NCBI GenBank assembly: GCA_033961575.1
Contig: CM066731.1
Coordinates: forward strand, 133,107,001-133,171,000
DNA: 64,000 nucleotides
Origin: Aselliscus stoliczkanus
Taxonomy: Eukaryota; Chordata; Mammalia; Chiroptera; Hipposideridae
Direction of reading: 5' to 3'
Shown here piece by piece: positions 46,998-57,889 of this stretch. The notes below the pieces were generated by a model. That model saw nothing but the letters and a program-made list of their open reading frames with translations, was not told the DNA's origin and made no database searches. A program made the position numbers and the translations under genes. Position 1 is the stretch's first letter. Every line of letters begins with the position of its first letter.

Positions 46998-47152
46998 ATT
47001 TTTTTTTCTTTTTTTTTTTTTTGTTTTTTTTTTTTTTTAGAACAGTGTCACTGGCCCTCATATGTGGGACCGAACCAGGGCTGCTGATTTCCCAAGCCAG
47101 CGCTTAACCACTGCGCCACTCAGCCGACCCTTTTTTTTTTTTTTTTTTTTTA
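46998..47152 (-). repeat. Short SINE (family A) with homopolymer on both sides
   Basis: The body (about 47039-47130, reverse GGGTCGGCTGAGTGGCGCAG to GGCCAGTGACACTGTTC) has its normal poly(T) on the left (46998-47038, interrupted). It also has 22 further T on the right (47131-47151), beyond the tRNA head. The duplication AGACTCAATC (46988-46997, 47153-47162) encloses everything. Confidence 0.9.
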
Positions 47153-47162
47153 AGACTCAATC

Positions 47163-48710
47163 TTATTTATATTAATAAATAAAACAGTAAGTCATGGATC
47201 ACTTATGGAATGATTTTATTGAGTGCATTAGTCAAGCACTAGGCGGGGCGACAGAACCTTCACTCTTGGACCCACATCTACTGATGTGGGTTGATTACAA
47301 CTCTTTTACATTTAGACATGCAGGGATCCATGTTTCCTGGGTCTTCACCATCCCATCTCAATGCCAATGTCTAACTTTGCCAAGATAGGAGATTCAGTTT
47401 GAACAACCTTATAAAGTTGAGGAAGAAATGAATGCCTGTATTCTTATGTAAAGGTACTAAGCAGTACCCAGTGTTTCTATCAAAGATATCAGAGTATAAA
47501 TCGTATGATTATATATGTGTATATATGCTCGTATGCTTGAGATACTATATGTATGTACATGTGTATATGTACATGGTTGTGTCTATATACATATATAACA
47601 TACACATATGTATGTACTCATATATATGTACTAAGTACATTAGTAGTGTTATATATAATATATTATATATGTATATGTGTGTGTATATTACATATATATG
47701 CTCATATATACTCATATATAATGTACTTATGTAGTGCTCAGGCTCCATTTTTATAGCAACGATGTTCCTACATCTCTTTAATTAGCAATGTGTATTATTA
47801 TCTAGTATGGGTTCTTAATGCATATATATTACAAGGGTGATTTGTTAATGGATGGATTATTTAACCATTTATTAATGCAGCCACAGGTATATATATATAT
47901 AGTATTTAGATATATTTCTATTCTAACTTGTGTTATAATAATTTATCTTTTGGAACATGTTGCATGAGTGGACTACTAGGTCCTTGCTTCTAACATTCTA
48001 TTTCTTTCTCTGTAACTGTTTCAGGGGAAAATATTAGAAACATACAATAGACACTAAAAGATTACTAGAGTAATTCAACACACTTATGCTTTAACAACTT
48101 TATTTGAATTTTTTTTTTTATTATTTGTTGTTTACGACAACTCTGGATAACATGTAAATTTCCCCACAGGTTCTTAATATTCTCAGAAGGAACATATGAA
48201 TTGAATAACAAGGAGTTTTCCTTTTATAAAGACTCTTTAGCATATTTCTTCTTGGAGCAATTCAGGCTGACTAAACAATTTTGACACAAATCAGAGCTGC
48301 TTAAATTGTAATTTAAAAAGAAGTCTTGAAATAAGTGTGTCTCCTCTTGAGAAGAACTGATGTGCATGTAGCATGAAAACTCACTCCAAAAGATAATTGG
48401 AACATTTTTCTTTTATCTGCGAGTTGGTTCTAAATAATCAGAAACTGCTCCAATTTTAAAGATAAGGGAAAATAAAGAAAAAAAATCCAAGTTAATTAAA
48501 ATATACTGAATGAACTACCTGTCAATAGAACACTCTCAAAAAGTTTTGTTCTTAAAATATATCTTATTTGGCTTCAAATGTTAGTATTTATTTTCTCCAA
48601 AGATATAAAGTAGTCCCTAAAAGATATCAGCAAGTTCTCAGATGTGTTATGAAACTTTAAACAATGCAACATTCTTAATTTAAAAGTAAATAGGCTATAA
48701 ACTATATTTT
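47163..48710. other. No gene; degenerate TA/TG-rich tract at about 47500-47735
   Basis: The TA/TGTA-rich stretch gives unreal Tyr/Ile-rich frames on both strands. 47190-47420 is GC-richer but has no recognisable motif. The rest is unassigned. Confidence 0.6.
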
Positions 48711-48711
48711 A

Positions 48712-49075
48712 GATCAGCTGCCATAACAAAATGCCACAGACTTAATGATTTAAAAAATAGAAATTAATTTTTTCGTAGTTCTGGAGGATAAAAGTCCAAA
48801 GGTACCAGCATTGTCGATGTCTGGTGACAACTCTCTTACTGGCTTGTATCTGGTGGTAGTCTCCATATCGGGAAGAGAGAGAAAGAAAGAAAGCTCTCTA
48901 GTGTCTCTTCTTATAAGGGTAGGTACTAATACTTCATGAGAGCTATACTTTCATGAATTTATCTAAACCTAATTATCTCCCAAAGGCCCCATCTCTCAAT
49001 ACCATCACATTGGGGTTATAGATACAACATGGGAATTTTGGGTGGACATAGTTGAACCTATAGCACATTATTCAT
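48712..49075 (-). repeat. MaLR LTR
   Basis: Reverse-oriented: CAGCTGCCATAACAAAATGC, GTAGTTCTGGAGGATAAAAG, TAATTATCTCCCAAAGGCCC, ATACAACATGGGAATTTTGG. A (GAAA)n stretch near 48880 interrupts it. Confidence 0.8.
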
Positions 49076-49099
49076 AAAAGGGAAAGCAACATTTACAGG

Positions 49100-49990
49100 A
49101 ATAATTTAAATATATATAAAAGTAACTAAAACTCATAGTGGAAATTTTGAAAAATAATAAAAAAGTGAAAAAAAGCCCCCCATAATTTCTTCACCCAAAG
49201 AGAACTACTGTTAATATCAACATGTATATGAAATATACAACTCAAGAAAAAAAATGAAGAATACACGAAATGCCAATATTGATTGAGTGGAAAATTTCTG
49301 GAAGATGAACCCTGAGTTAGCATGAAAAATGTGTATGTATGTTTATTTGTGAGACTGTGTATATATGTGTGAATTTGTATGTGTGTGTGTGAATATGTGT
49401 ATATATGTATTTGTTTATGTACTTTATATTCTCTTCTTTCCACAGTTAAAGATGAATGCCAATTCTTACATATACATTTCTCCCAACATTACTTAACTGG
49501 AGATTTCAATAATTTTGTGATTTCAAAAATGTTACATAAATGGAATCACATTTGAGTATTTGCTTGCTTCATTGGGCATAATTCTCTGACAGTTTATCTA
49601 GCTTATGGCATTTATCCATAGTTCATGCATTTTTATTGCTAAGTAGTATACCATGGTATATGTGTACAAAAGTTTAACAGTTCACCCACTGAAGGACATT
49701 TGAGTCATTTCCTTTATTATAAGTACAGCAAAAATAAATATTCCTCTATAGGTATTTGTGTAAGCATATGTTTTTATCTCTCTGGGATAAGTATCCAGGA
49801 AGAAATTATGGGTCATATTGTAGTGGTATGTTTAGTTATATAAAAAGCTAACTGCTAATTTGTTTTCCAGAGTGGTTGTACCACTTTACATTGCTATTAT
49901 TAATGTATGAGTCATCTCCTTTCTCTGAATCCTCAGAATTATTAGCTATTGTTAATATTTTTTTAATCTAATCTTAACCATTCATGTGAT
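49100..49990 (-). repeat. Old L1 3' region
   Basis: Antisense pattern: TACATAAATGGAATCACATT, AGTAGTATACCATGGTATAT, CACCCACTGAAGGACATTTG, TTCCAGAGTGGTTGTACCAC. A degenerate TG-rich tract lies at about 49325-49415. Confidence 0.8.
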
Positions 49991-50019
49991 ATCATACAAA
50001 CAATATTTATTTTTATTGC

Positions 50020-51125
50020 TGCAATAATAACAAGTTATGATAAACTTAAGTCATTTAAATAATACAAATTTGTTATCCTACAGTTCTGAAGTAGGTCCTT
50101 AAGTTCCACACAAGTCTCACCAATAGAAGTCTCACCAGGCTAATTTCAAGGTATCAGCAGGCTGTGTTTTGCTGTTGTTTGTGTGTTTTTTTGTTTTGTT
50201 TTGTTTTTTAATTAGATACTCTAGAAAGGGATCTATTTTCTTTATTTTTTAAAGATTTTATTGGGGAATCTGGGAAGGGGAACAGATGAGTTGCTGTCCT
50301 TTTGTTCTTCAGTCTAGTTGTGGAAGACATTGCTTCACTGGCCCATGTTGGTATTATCATTGTGCTCTTCCTGGGTGAGGCAGATGGATTACAGGCCTCT
50401 GGATGGCCACTCATGACAGGTCTTGGCAGCTTACACCGGGAGACTGCTCTCACTGGCTGCCGGCTACTCACTGTAGTTTATGGCAGCCCACTGCGACGGC
50501 GACTCATGGCAGCCCAGCTCCAGGTGGAGCTATTGTTCACCATCTTAGCTGTAGAGGGTGCATTGTCACTGGCCCTCATATGTGGGATCTGAATCAGGCC
50601 CTGATGCTCAGAGCTGGCGTCCCAAGCCAACTCTTAACCAACAAGCCACTCGGCCAGCCCAGGGATCTATTTTCTTGTTCATTTCAGTTTGGGGTGGGGG
50701 GGGATTTCAGCTTCTTCCACTTGTGCGATGGAACCAAGGTCCCTGTTTTCTTGCTGGGTATCAGCAGATGGGGATTCCCAGATTCTAGAGGGTACCACAT
50801 TTCATGACTCACAGCCCCCTTTCTCCCTCTTCAAAACCAGCACCATGAGGTTGAGTCCTGTTCAGATTTCTTGTATTTGACCTTTCTTCCTTCATCTGTC
50901 CTCACAATGCTCTCTGACCACAATCATCAAAGCCTTCCTGATTTAGGGTATCATGTAGTTGGATTGGGACCACCTGGATAATCCAGGATAATCCCCCACC
51001 TCAAAGTCCTTACCTTTAATCACATCTGTAATGTGTCTTTTTGCCATGTATGGTAACATATTCACAGATTCCAGGGGCTAGGTTGTAGACATTTTCTGTG
51101 GGCCATGGTTCTACCTACCATACAT
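50020..51125 (-). repeat. Old LTR-type repeat split by a SINE
   Basis: Left arm 50020-50242 (GCTGCAATAATAACAAGTTA, CCTACAGTTCTGAAGTAGG) and right arm 50661-51125 (CCTTTAATCACATCTGTAAT, TTGCCATGTATGGTAACATA, AGATTCCAGGGGCTAGG) have the texture of a MaLR-related LTR in reverse. Exact family uncertain. Confidence 0.55.
50243..50660 (-). repeat. Long SINE (family A, long form)
   Basis: Flanked by a perfect 16-bp duplication AGGGATCTATTTTCTT (50227-50242 and 50661-50676). It contains the long-form body in reverse, with internal rearrangement near the head (GATCTGAATCAGGCCCTGAT). Frames of 134 and 96 codons on the + strand are repeat shadows. Confidence 0.95.
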
Positions 51126-51415
51126 ACTATGGAATGGTTTAAGACAGTGAGAAGAAGTCTTTCTTAAAAGTCTAGAAGCTATACTTAATGACTTAAGAGA
51201 TAATTAGTCAAAGGTACATATTGTATTTGATTGTTAAAATTATGAAAATAAGACTCACAATAAGGAACATAGTCTCACTGTATTCTTTGTTATCAAAATA
51301 TCTGCAATGGTAAGACCTAAGATACTCTGAATTAAAAAAAAATAGTCATTTGTTTTGAATGGGTTTGAATGATGTGCAAAGTTTTCATTTTAAGTAAAGC
51401 TTCATATAAGTAACA

Positions 51416-51545
51416 TGCTATAATGTAAGCTCCATGAGGGCAATGACTCTCACTTTCTTGTTTATTGAAATACGTTCAGTACCTAGAATACTACCTAAAA
51501 CATAGCAGGTGCTCAAAAAATATGTGTGGAATGAATAAAATAATA
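51416..51545 (+). repeat. L2 LINE 3' end
   Basis: ATGTAAGCTCCATGAGGGCA, CCTAGAATACTACCTAAAAC, ATAGCAGGTGCTCAAAAAAT and GTGTGGAATGAATAAAATAA match the conserved 3' end of L2. Confidence 0.85.
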
Positions 51546-51679
51546 GATTATGGATTAATGAGTGGAATGTAATTGATGATGATTTAATAAGGAATACTCA
51601 AATTTAATATTGAAAAAATTGAAATTAGTGTTACTAAGATCACTGACAATTATGACTCTAGTAATAAAAAGGGCTGATA

Positions 51680-52218
51680 GGGCCAGCTGCGTGGCATGTT
51701 GTTTAGGAGCTGGCTTGGGACACCACTGATAGGGCCAGCTGAGTGGCACATTGGTTAGGAGTTGGCTTGGGACGCTAGCACTGAGCAGCAAGGCCCCAGT
51801 TCAGATCCCACACATGAGGGCCAGTGACACTGCCCTCTACAGCTAACGTGGTAAATAACAGCTCTACCTGGTTGCCTCTATATCCAAGATGGTGAATGTT
51901 ACCTCTATAGCTAAGATGGCCGGCGACAGTGTAGCTGCAGCCTCTGCTGCTGTGGGCTGCCATAGGCTACAGTGAGTGGCCAGCAGCCAGCATTAGCTAC
52001 CAATAGCCGCCGTGAGAGGCCATCCAGAGGCTGGCAAATGACTGCCTCACCCGAGAAGAGCGCAATGACGATACCAACATGGGCCAGTGAAGCAACATCC
52101 TCTACAACTAGACTGAAGAACAAAACAGGACAGCAACTTGTCTGTTCGCCTTCCCCGATTCCTCTACGATGTTCCCCTCCCCCAATTCCCTAATAAAATC
52201 TTTAAAAAAAACCAAAAC
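51680..52218 (+). repeat. Long SINE (family A, long form) with duplicated head
   Basis: Flanked by the perfect 9-bp duplication GGGCTGATA (51671-51679, 52219-52227). The head GGGCCAGCTG.GTGGCA..TTG...AGGAG.TGGCTTGGGAC occurs twice in tandem (51680 and about 51732). The body follows, with a partial repeat (CTCTACAGCTAA, then CTCTATAGCTAAGATGG), ending CCTAATAAAATCTTTAAAAA. Frames across it are shadows. Confidence 0.93.
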
Positions 52219-52227
52219 GGGCTGATA

Positions 52228-53081
52228 TACAAAATTGCAAAGTTTGTATTACGTATTTTCACACACATGAACCAATACTGATACTGATTTTGCTGTCACT
52301 GTATCATTAATAAAGCCTTTTGTTGGTCCCATTTTTTTTCACATCTTGCTAACTTTGCTTTTTGCTTATAAATTATTGTAAGTACATGTAATCCTCATCC
52401 ACTTAGCTTAGTGTAGGTTTTTTATATGTTTGTTTGTTTTTGGTAACTTTGCATTATATATTATTCAATATTTGATTCATAGTCTTTAGCACATGATTTT
52501 CCATATCCTGGTCTTTAAAATAAATATGCATTGCCATTAAAATATGAATCATTCATACCCTTACTTATAAGGCTGTTATATTCATAATTGCCTAAAATTT
52601 GTTTGTAAAATACCTTGATTATCATGGAAAATTTCATTTTCTAATGGAAAAATAATATAAATAAGGAAGGAAAGTTTTTAGACCTTCTTAATTGTGTTCT
52701 GGTAAAGAAATTATCATAAAATACTAGTTCTGTATTCAGTATTAGATTTTACATTTTAAGAAAAATGCTAAAACATTTTAAATATGACCTTGGTTCAGTT
52801 TTGCAGAGGGCAACAAACAATATGGAGAAAATATCTGATAAAGATATTCATGAAAAACAGAAGATATTCAATCTGAAAAAGACATGCCTAGAAAGAGCAT
52901 GACACTTTTATTCAAATAGTTGAGGGGCTTTGTGTGTTAAAGGTATTGGACTTTTATTATTAACTCCATAAATATATTTGGGTTAGAACCAATGGGTAGA
53001 CATTATCCAAGGACATATATTGATCAAGGAAAGCAAAGTTTTCTAACAACTTACTAAATTCAGAAATTATATCAAGTATAA
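52228..53081. other. No gene, nothing recognised
   Basis: AT-rich, without plausible frames. Confidence 0.5.
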
Positions 53082-53083
53082 TA

Positions 53084-53111
53084 CAAGGTCTGAAACTTAA
53101 GTTCACAAACT
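53084..53111 (+). repeat. Mariner left terminal inverted repeat
   Basis: Pairs with the right terminal repeat ending at 54366; bound by transposase in active relatives. Confidence 0.9.
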
Positions 53112-53139
53112 CATCCTAGAGAAAGTGCTACATACCTCA

Positions 53140-54174
53140 TTATTGAATATCACTACAATCACCTTCGAAGCATTCCACTTGGGAAGCTATGCACCAATGC
53201 CAGTGCCTAGTCCACCCTTCAAAGCAATTTTGGAACTTTTTTTCAGGAATGACCAATCAGAGCTGTCATTATATTACCCTTGATGTCTTGAATGTCATCA
53301 ATATGTCTTCCTTTCAATATTTCCTCTATCTTTGGGTAAGGAAAGAAGCTATTGGGGGCCAGATCAGTTATTTTGTTTACTGGCTAAAAACTCCCTCACA
53401 GACAGTGCCATGTGAGCTGGTGCATTGTCATGATACAAGAACCATGATTGTTGCTGAAAAGTTCAGGTCATTTTGGTCTAACTTTTTCATACAGCCTTTT
53501 TAGCACTTCCAAATGGTAAACTTGGTTAACTCTTTGTCCAGTTGGTACAAATTCATAATGAATGATCCCCTAATATCAAAAAAGTTTAGCAACATTGTTC
53601 TGACTCTTGATTTACACTGATGGAAATTTTTTTCATTGTAAAGAATTGGGTGACTTCTATTGTACATTTTGATACTCTGTTTCAGGGTTGTATTGGTACA
53701 CTCATATTTTATCACCAGTGATAACATGGCCCAAAACATCATTTTGCCTCTCCAAAAGGTCTTGGCAAACTTCAACTCTCCTTTGCTTTTGTTCATTAGT
53801 GAGCTCCTTCAGGACTGTTTTTGCACACACCTTTCTCATGCCAAGATTTTCAGTTAAGATTTTCCTAATTGTTTCTCTATCAATGTCTACTTGGTTGGCT
53901 ATGCTTCTCACAGATAATGATTTTGACACACAATTCCATGAATTTTGGCAATGTTTTTATCAGTTCTGCTAGTTACTGGCTGTCCTGACCTCTCTTCATT
54001 AGTAACGTGTTCTCTCCCCTCAAAGAAACATTTAATCCATTTGTATTCTGCATTTTTCTTTATGACATTATCCCCATAAACTTCAACTAACTTGTCCCTG
54101 ATTTCACTTCCACTGTTGCCAAGTTTAACAAGAAATTTAATGTTTGTTCATTGCTCTAATTCAATCTCAGACAT
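53140..54174 (-). pseudogene. Mariner transposase pseudogene
   Basis: Start MSEIELEQ at 54174; end CIASQVECFEGD...stop at 53140. This span is about 345 codons, the usual mariner length. The N-terminal half has the DNA-binding region (ERSGQPVTSRTDKNIAK, then a second helix-turn-helix SVRSIANQVDIDRETIRKIL). DDD-type catalytic motifs are visible: HVITGDK (first Asp), FFDIRG (second Asp) and YHDNAPAH (third Asp, mariner DD34D group). It is broken by an early stop after MSEIELEQ, a stop in the segment before SVRSIA, and at least one frameshift in the catalytic half. The longest intact pieces are 75 and 98 codons (53702-53929, 53500-53796), in different frames. Related copies elsewhere in the genome could be less damaged. 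Confidence 0.92.
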
Positions 54175-54338
54175 TCTCACAATGGCACACAAAATCATGC
54201 AGCAACAATAATGAACACTACTCAGCAAGACCCCACTACACATTGACATGAACATAGCTGTGAGACACTGGTATACTAGGGTTATGAAACCTTACCGAGC
54301 TGTTTGTACAGTGCTGCCAATGTAAGTGCATGGTGGCA

Positions 54339-54366
54339 AGTTTGCGAACCTAACTGTCAGATCTTG
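54339..54366 (-). repeat. Mariner right terminal inverted repeat
   Basis: Reverse complement begins CAAGATCTGACAGTTAGG; the 5' end of the transposase strand. Confidence 0.9.
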
Positions 54367-54368
54367 TA

Positions 54369-55035
54369 TGTAATGTTGTGAGTGTGCTATTAGAATTCAA
54401 GCAGAGCTACCTACTTATTCAAGCCACAAGAGATGAAAAGAAATGATGATGCTATAGGACATACAAGTATTTTGTTCCAAAAGAGCTTGGAGGCAAAGAA
54501 AAGTAAAATTCCACCATCAATTGCTAATAGTATATACTCATTTCAAAACTCATTAAATAGCAAATAAATCATATATTTGTTCAATTGAATTATTTTCACA
54601 TGTAAATTATGAAAATATATGTGACATAGTATCATGATTCCTGGATATATTATTTTTATTTTTTTCTATCAACTCCCTCCCTTTAAAAAAGATATGCATG
54701 AAGTTTGTCATTCCTTGCCCCAAGAGATGTTGAAGGCCAAAAGCAATAACTAATTAAATATTATGCTGTCCTTTTATCTTTTAATGAGCATGAAAAAGTC
54801 CATGTTGGTGATCTCTTGTCAAATGTGTTTTTTTTAGTAAGCAGTGATGAATTTTCTTATTTTTACTTAAAAAATGTGAACACATATGGCATGAACTTTT
54901 GAATTCATCAGTCTCCATTCCTGAAGGTCTTATACTCTTACGCCTCCTACAACAATGTCCCTTCCGAAGCTATTTGAGTTTCTGACCCCTGAGGTTGAGG
55001 CAGGGATTGGGAAATGAGAGAAAAGCAGAGGGAGT
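54369..55035. other. No gene, nothing recognised
   Basis: Unassigned AT-rich sequence. Confidence 0.5.
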
Positions 55036-55102
55036 GAGCGAAGGAGGGAGGGGGGATGGAAAGAGGGAGGGAGGGAGGGAGAGAGAGAGAGAGAAAGAGA
55101 GG

Positions 55103-55168
<66 letters not shown>
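55036..55168. repeat. (GA)n / (GGGA)n microsatellite
   Basis: About 130 bp purine-only tract, starting as GGGA repeats and becoming GA. It produces unreal Ser-Leu and Arg-Glu frames. Confidence 0.97.
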
Positions 55169-55170
<2 letters not shown>

Positions 55171-57889
55171 CACACCTAAGCCATAAATAGGACTGCTGCT
55201 CTGCAGATTACATGAGTTGTTACTTGTGATTTGTGCTGGGTGTTGGCTTGCATCACTCCAGGGAAGTGACAGAAATTTGTCTGTGTAGTGGATGGAGAGG
55301 GAGAAGTTGGGTCTAGGAATGGAGATGAGGCACTTCTGTTGAGAAGACGGAACTTCAGACAGTAGTGCTCTCAGTCTAGGAAAGCTTTTCTATGGACCAT
55401 TAGCATCGAATCCTTAAAACGTTGGATGTTAGAGCATCATGCTGACCTGAATAACAATCAGTATATAAAACTGTGGACCTATGGAATTGAAGACTAGAGG
55501 CTCTTTTCATTTTCTGTATATCCTGTAAGCCGCCTAGAATCAGAAATACATGTATTTTGATTTAGGAATCTAAAATCACTTGTTTGTTTCTTATAATCCA
55601 ACTTTCAAAGAAATATTATATATGGTAAATATATAATTATATATCTATACATAGAAATGTCAGTTAATTGTATCTTCCTTCAAAGAAAGGAATACATTTC
55701 ATGATACCCATGACCAGTGTTTATTGAAGTCAGCTAGAATACTTCTAGTGACAGGAGCACACCACTTTGAGAGCCATCCTGTTCTGTTGTTGGAGTTAGA
55801 ATTAGTACTGAGGTATACTACTTGTTTTGAACTGAAATCTGCCTCTGAATAATTACCATGCATGGAAATTTCTTTTGTCATCTAAAGCACGCAATTGACT
55901 ATAGTCATCATTTCCCATCTTAGTTCATCAAATGTTTGAATGCACTTCTATGTTCCTTAAGTCTTCCTTATATAATTGAAACATCTCCTTTCTTCATGCT
56001 TTATCATATTATACAGCTGTAACACCTTCCACTGTCAAAGCAAATCTTATGTTGTATAGATACTTAGAAGTATTTTTCTTTAAAATGGTGACAAGGAAAT
56101 TTAAATGAGACATTTCAATGTAATTGGGCCACAGTAGCGTACTGTGGAGCTAATGACTAGATCTGAACATTACTTTTCTGTTATCCTGCTTTTTTATTAA
56201 ATTAGATTTGTATTCCTACAAGCATATTACATTTTTAAAATCATGTGGAGCTTAATAATTTCTTTTTTGTTAATTTTGTTTCTTATTAATACTGGTTAGG
56301 TCTTTCATGTCCTTTAGCTTTGTAATTGTTTCTATGAGTTTAACTAAAGAACTTCAAGTTTACCATTATTAATCTCAAATAGCATATATACTTCATGAAA
56401 CTAGCTTAACAATAATATTAACATGATTCATCCTTTAGAGTCCTGATTTTCTAACTCATAGAAGAGCTTTCTAGCTTTCTTACAATTGTCCATGATCAAA
56501 CATTTAAGCAAGAAAGCCTTCTAAAAAATGTTTCTTAGTTCATATTTAGTTGATATAATCTATCACAATCTTCCCTGGTCTTTAAATCCCATTTGCTCCT
56601 GATTGATCAGTGTTTGTGTCATGCTTATTATTGTTATTATTATTATTATTATTATTTTTATTTTTAGTATCATTTCTGTTTCATTTAAGGAATTGAATCA
56701 AAATTTTAATTTTAATTGGATGAGCCTAAGGAAAGAGTTCAGTAGCACACTTCTAAAAAGTGTATAGCAACATTTTTAGACAGTCATCATATTTTTCTAA
56801 TTATGAAGGCATCTGTGTAAAATTTCTAATGTATGCCAGTTAATAATGAAATGTTCTCACATGCCTTGGTAAAGAAAAGAGTACACTTAAACTCATCACT
56901 CCTTAGACCTAAATTCATCTAAAATTTATATTTCATAAATTTTAGCAAGACAGAAATTTTTGGTATGTGATACTTAATTCACTCATGCAAATTCCATGTA
57001 ATGATATCATTCTTTCTTAAGTTTTCAGAAATCATCTGTTTAGTGTAATCTGGAATTTTACCAAAATGTATACTTGCATATATAAACATTTATACATGCA
57101 GAATTTGAACAAAAAAACATCACAAATAATAAATAAAAATTACTCAAGTGTGAGATTAATATTAACAATCAATCTTTAATTACTAAGGTGTTGAAGTTCT
57201 AGCCAGAGGTAATCCTGCTAGTGTGTTTAACTCCATCCTTACTTTGTATTGTCTTGATTGTAGGTCTTTAAATAACAAAATGCATTTTACTGATGTGGAT
57301 AAACAAGTGTCATGCCACCTATCTCAAAGAAGTTATTCACAGGATATTTTATGACAACTTAATACCCCTGATGTTTACCTGCACAGGAGTTAACAGCAAC
57401 AAACACATTCTGTAAGATGCATTACATTACTACACAGGAAAAAAAAAAAAGTAAATTCCTTATAGAACAAAGTCTCATAGAAATACTTGTTGGCATTAAC
57501 ACAGATATTTACTTGGAGGCCATAGGGTTTATGGGATGAGTTGAAACCAGTTTTTTACTGTAGTGTTAACTATATGGGTGCCATATTCACAATTTAATTC
57601 CTGGCTTATAGAATCTGTCAAATAGTGGGTTAAAATCATGACCTCCAGAGATCCAAATTGACTAAAATCATGTTCTTACTATTTTCAGTTATGACAGAAA
57701 CCTAAAATGCTTTTCTTCCATGCTAAAACGTAAAAAAGTTTTCTCATTTTTATCTGTATACATATGGTATTATGATATTTTCACATAATTATATATTTAT
57801 TTTATATAGAAAATTTTATTCTTTGAAATAGTCATTAAACCCTGAGGTGGAAATATCAAGAAGCAAAGGGAGAGACTATTGAGTGGAGT
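55169..57889. other. No gene; (TTA)n at about 56628-56656
   Basis: About 2.7 kb of AT-rich sequence without a convincing coding frame. One trinucleotide tract is the only repeat I can name. Confidence 0.5.

Larger units (their letters stand above)
53084..54366 (-). mobile_element. Full-length mariner DNA transposon (inactive)
   Basis: 1283 bp between TA dinucleotides (53082-53083, 54367-54368), as expected for a Tc1/mariner target duplication. Terminal inverted repeats of about 28 bp: left CAAGGTCTGAAACTTAAGTT, right in reverse CAAGATCTGACAGTTAGGTT, both continuing into C.CAAACT, with about five mismatches. One transposase-like reading runs almost end to end on the minus strand. Full length with both ends suggests an autonomous copy that has since decayed. 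Confidence 0.93.

Noticed and set aside
46792..47040. 82-codon frame with Tyr-Ile and Thr-His runs
   Set aside because: Translation of the TA/CA microsatellite and a SINE poly(T).
47432..47756. Tyr/Ile/Met/Cys-rich frames of 100 and 67 codons on both strands
   Set aside because: Degenerate TA/TGTA-rich DNA read in several frames; no coding signature.
54930..55186. Frames rich in Ser-Leu or Arg-Glu on both strands
   Set aside because: Translations of the GA/GGGA purine tract.
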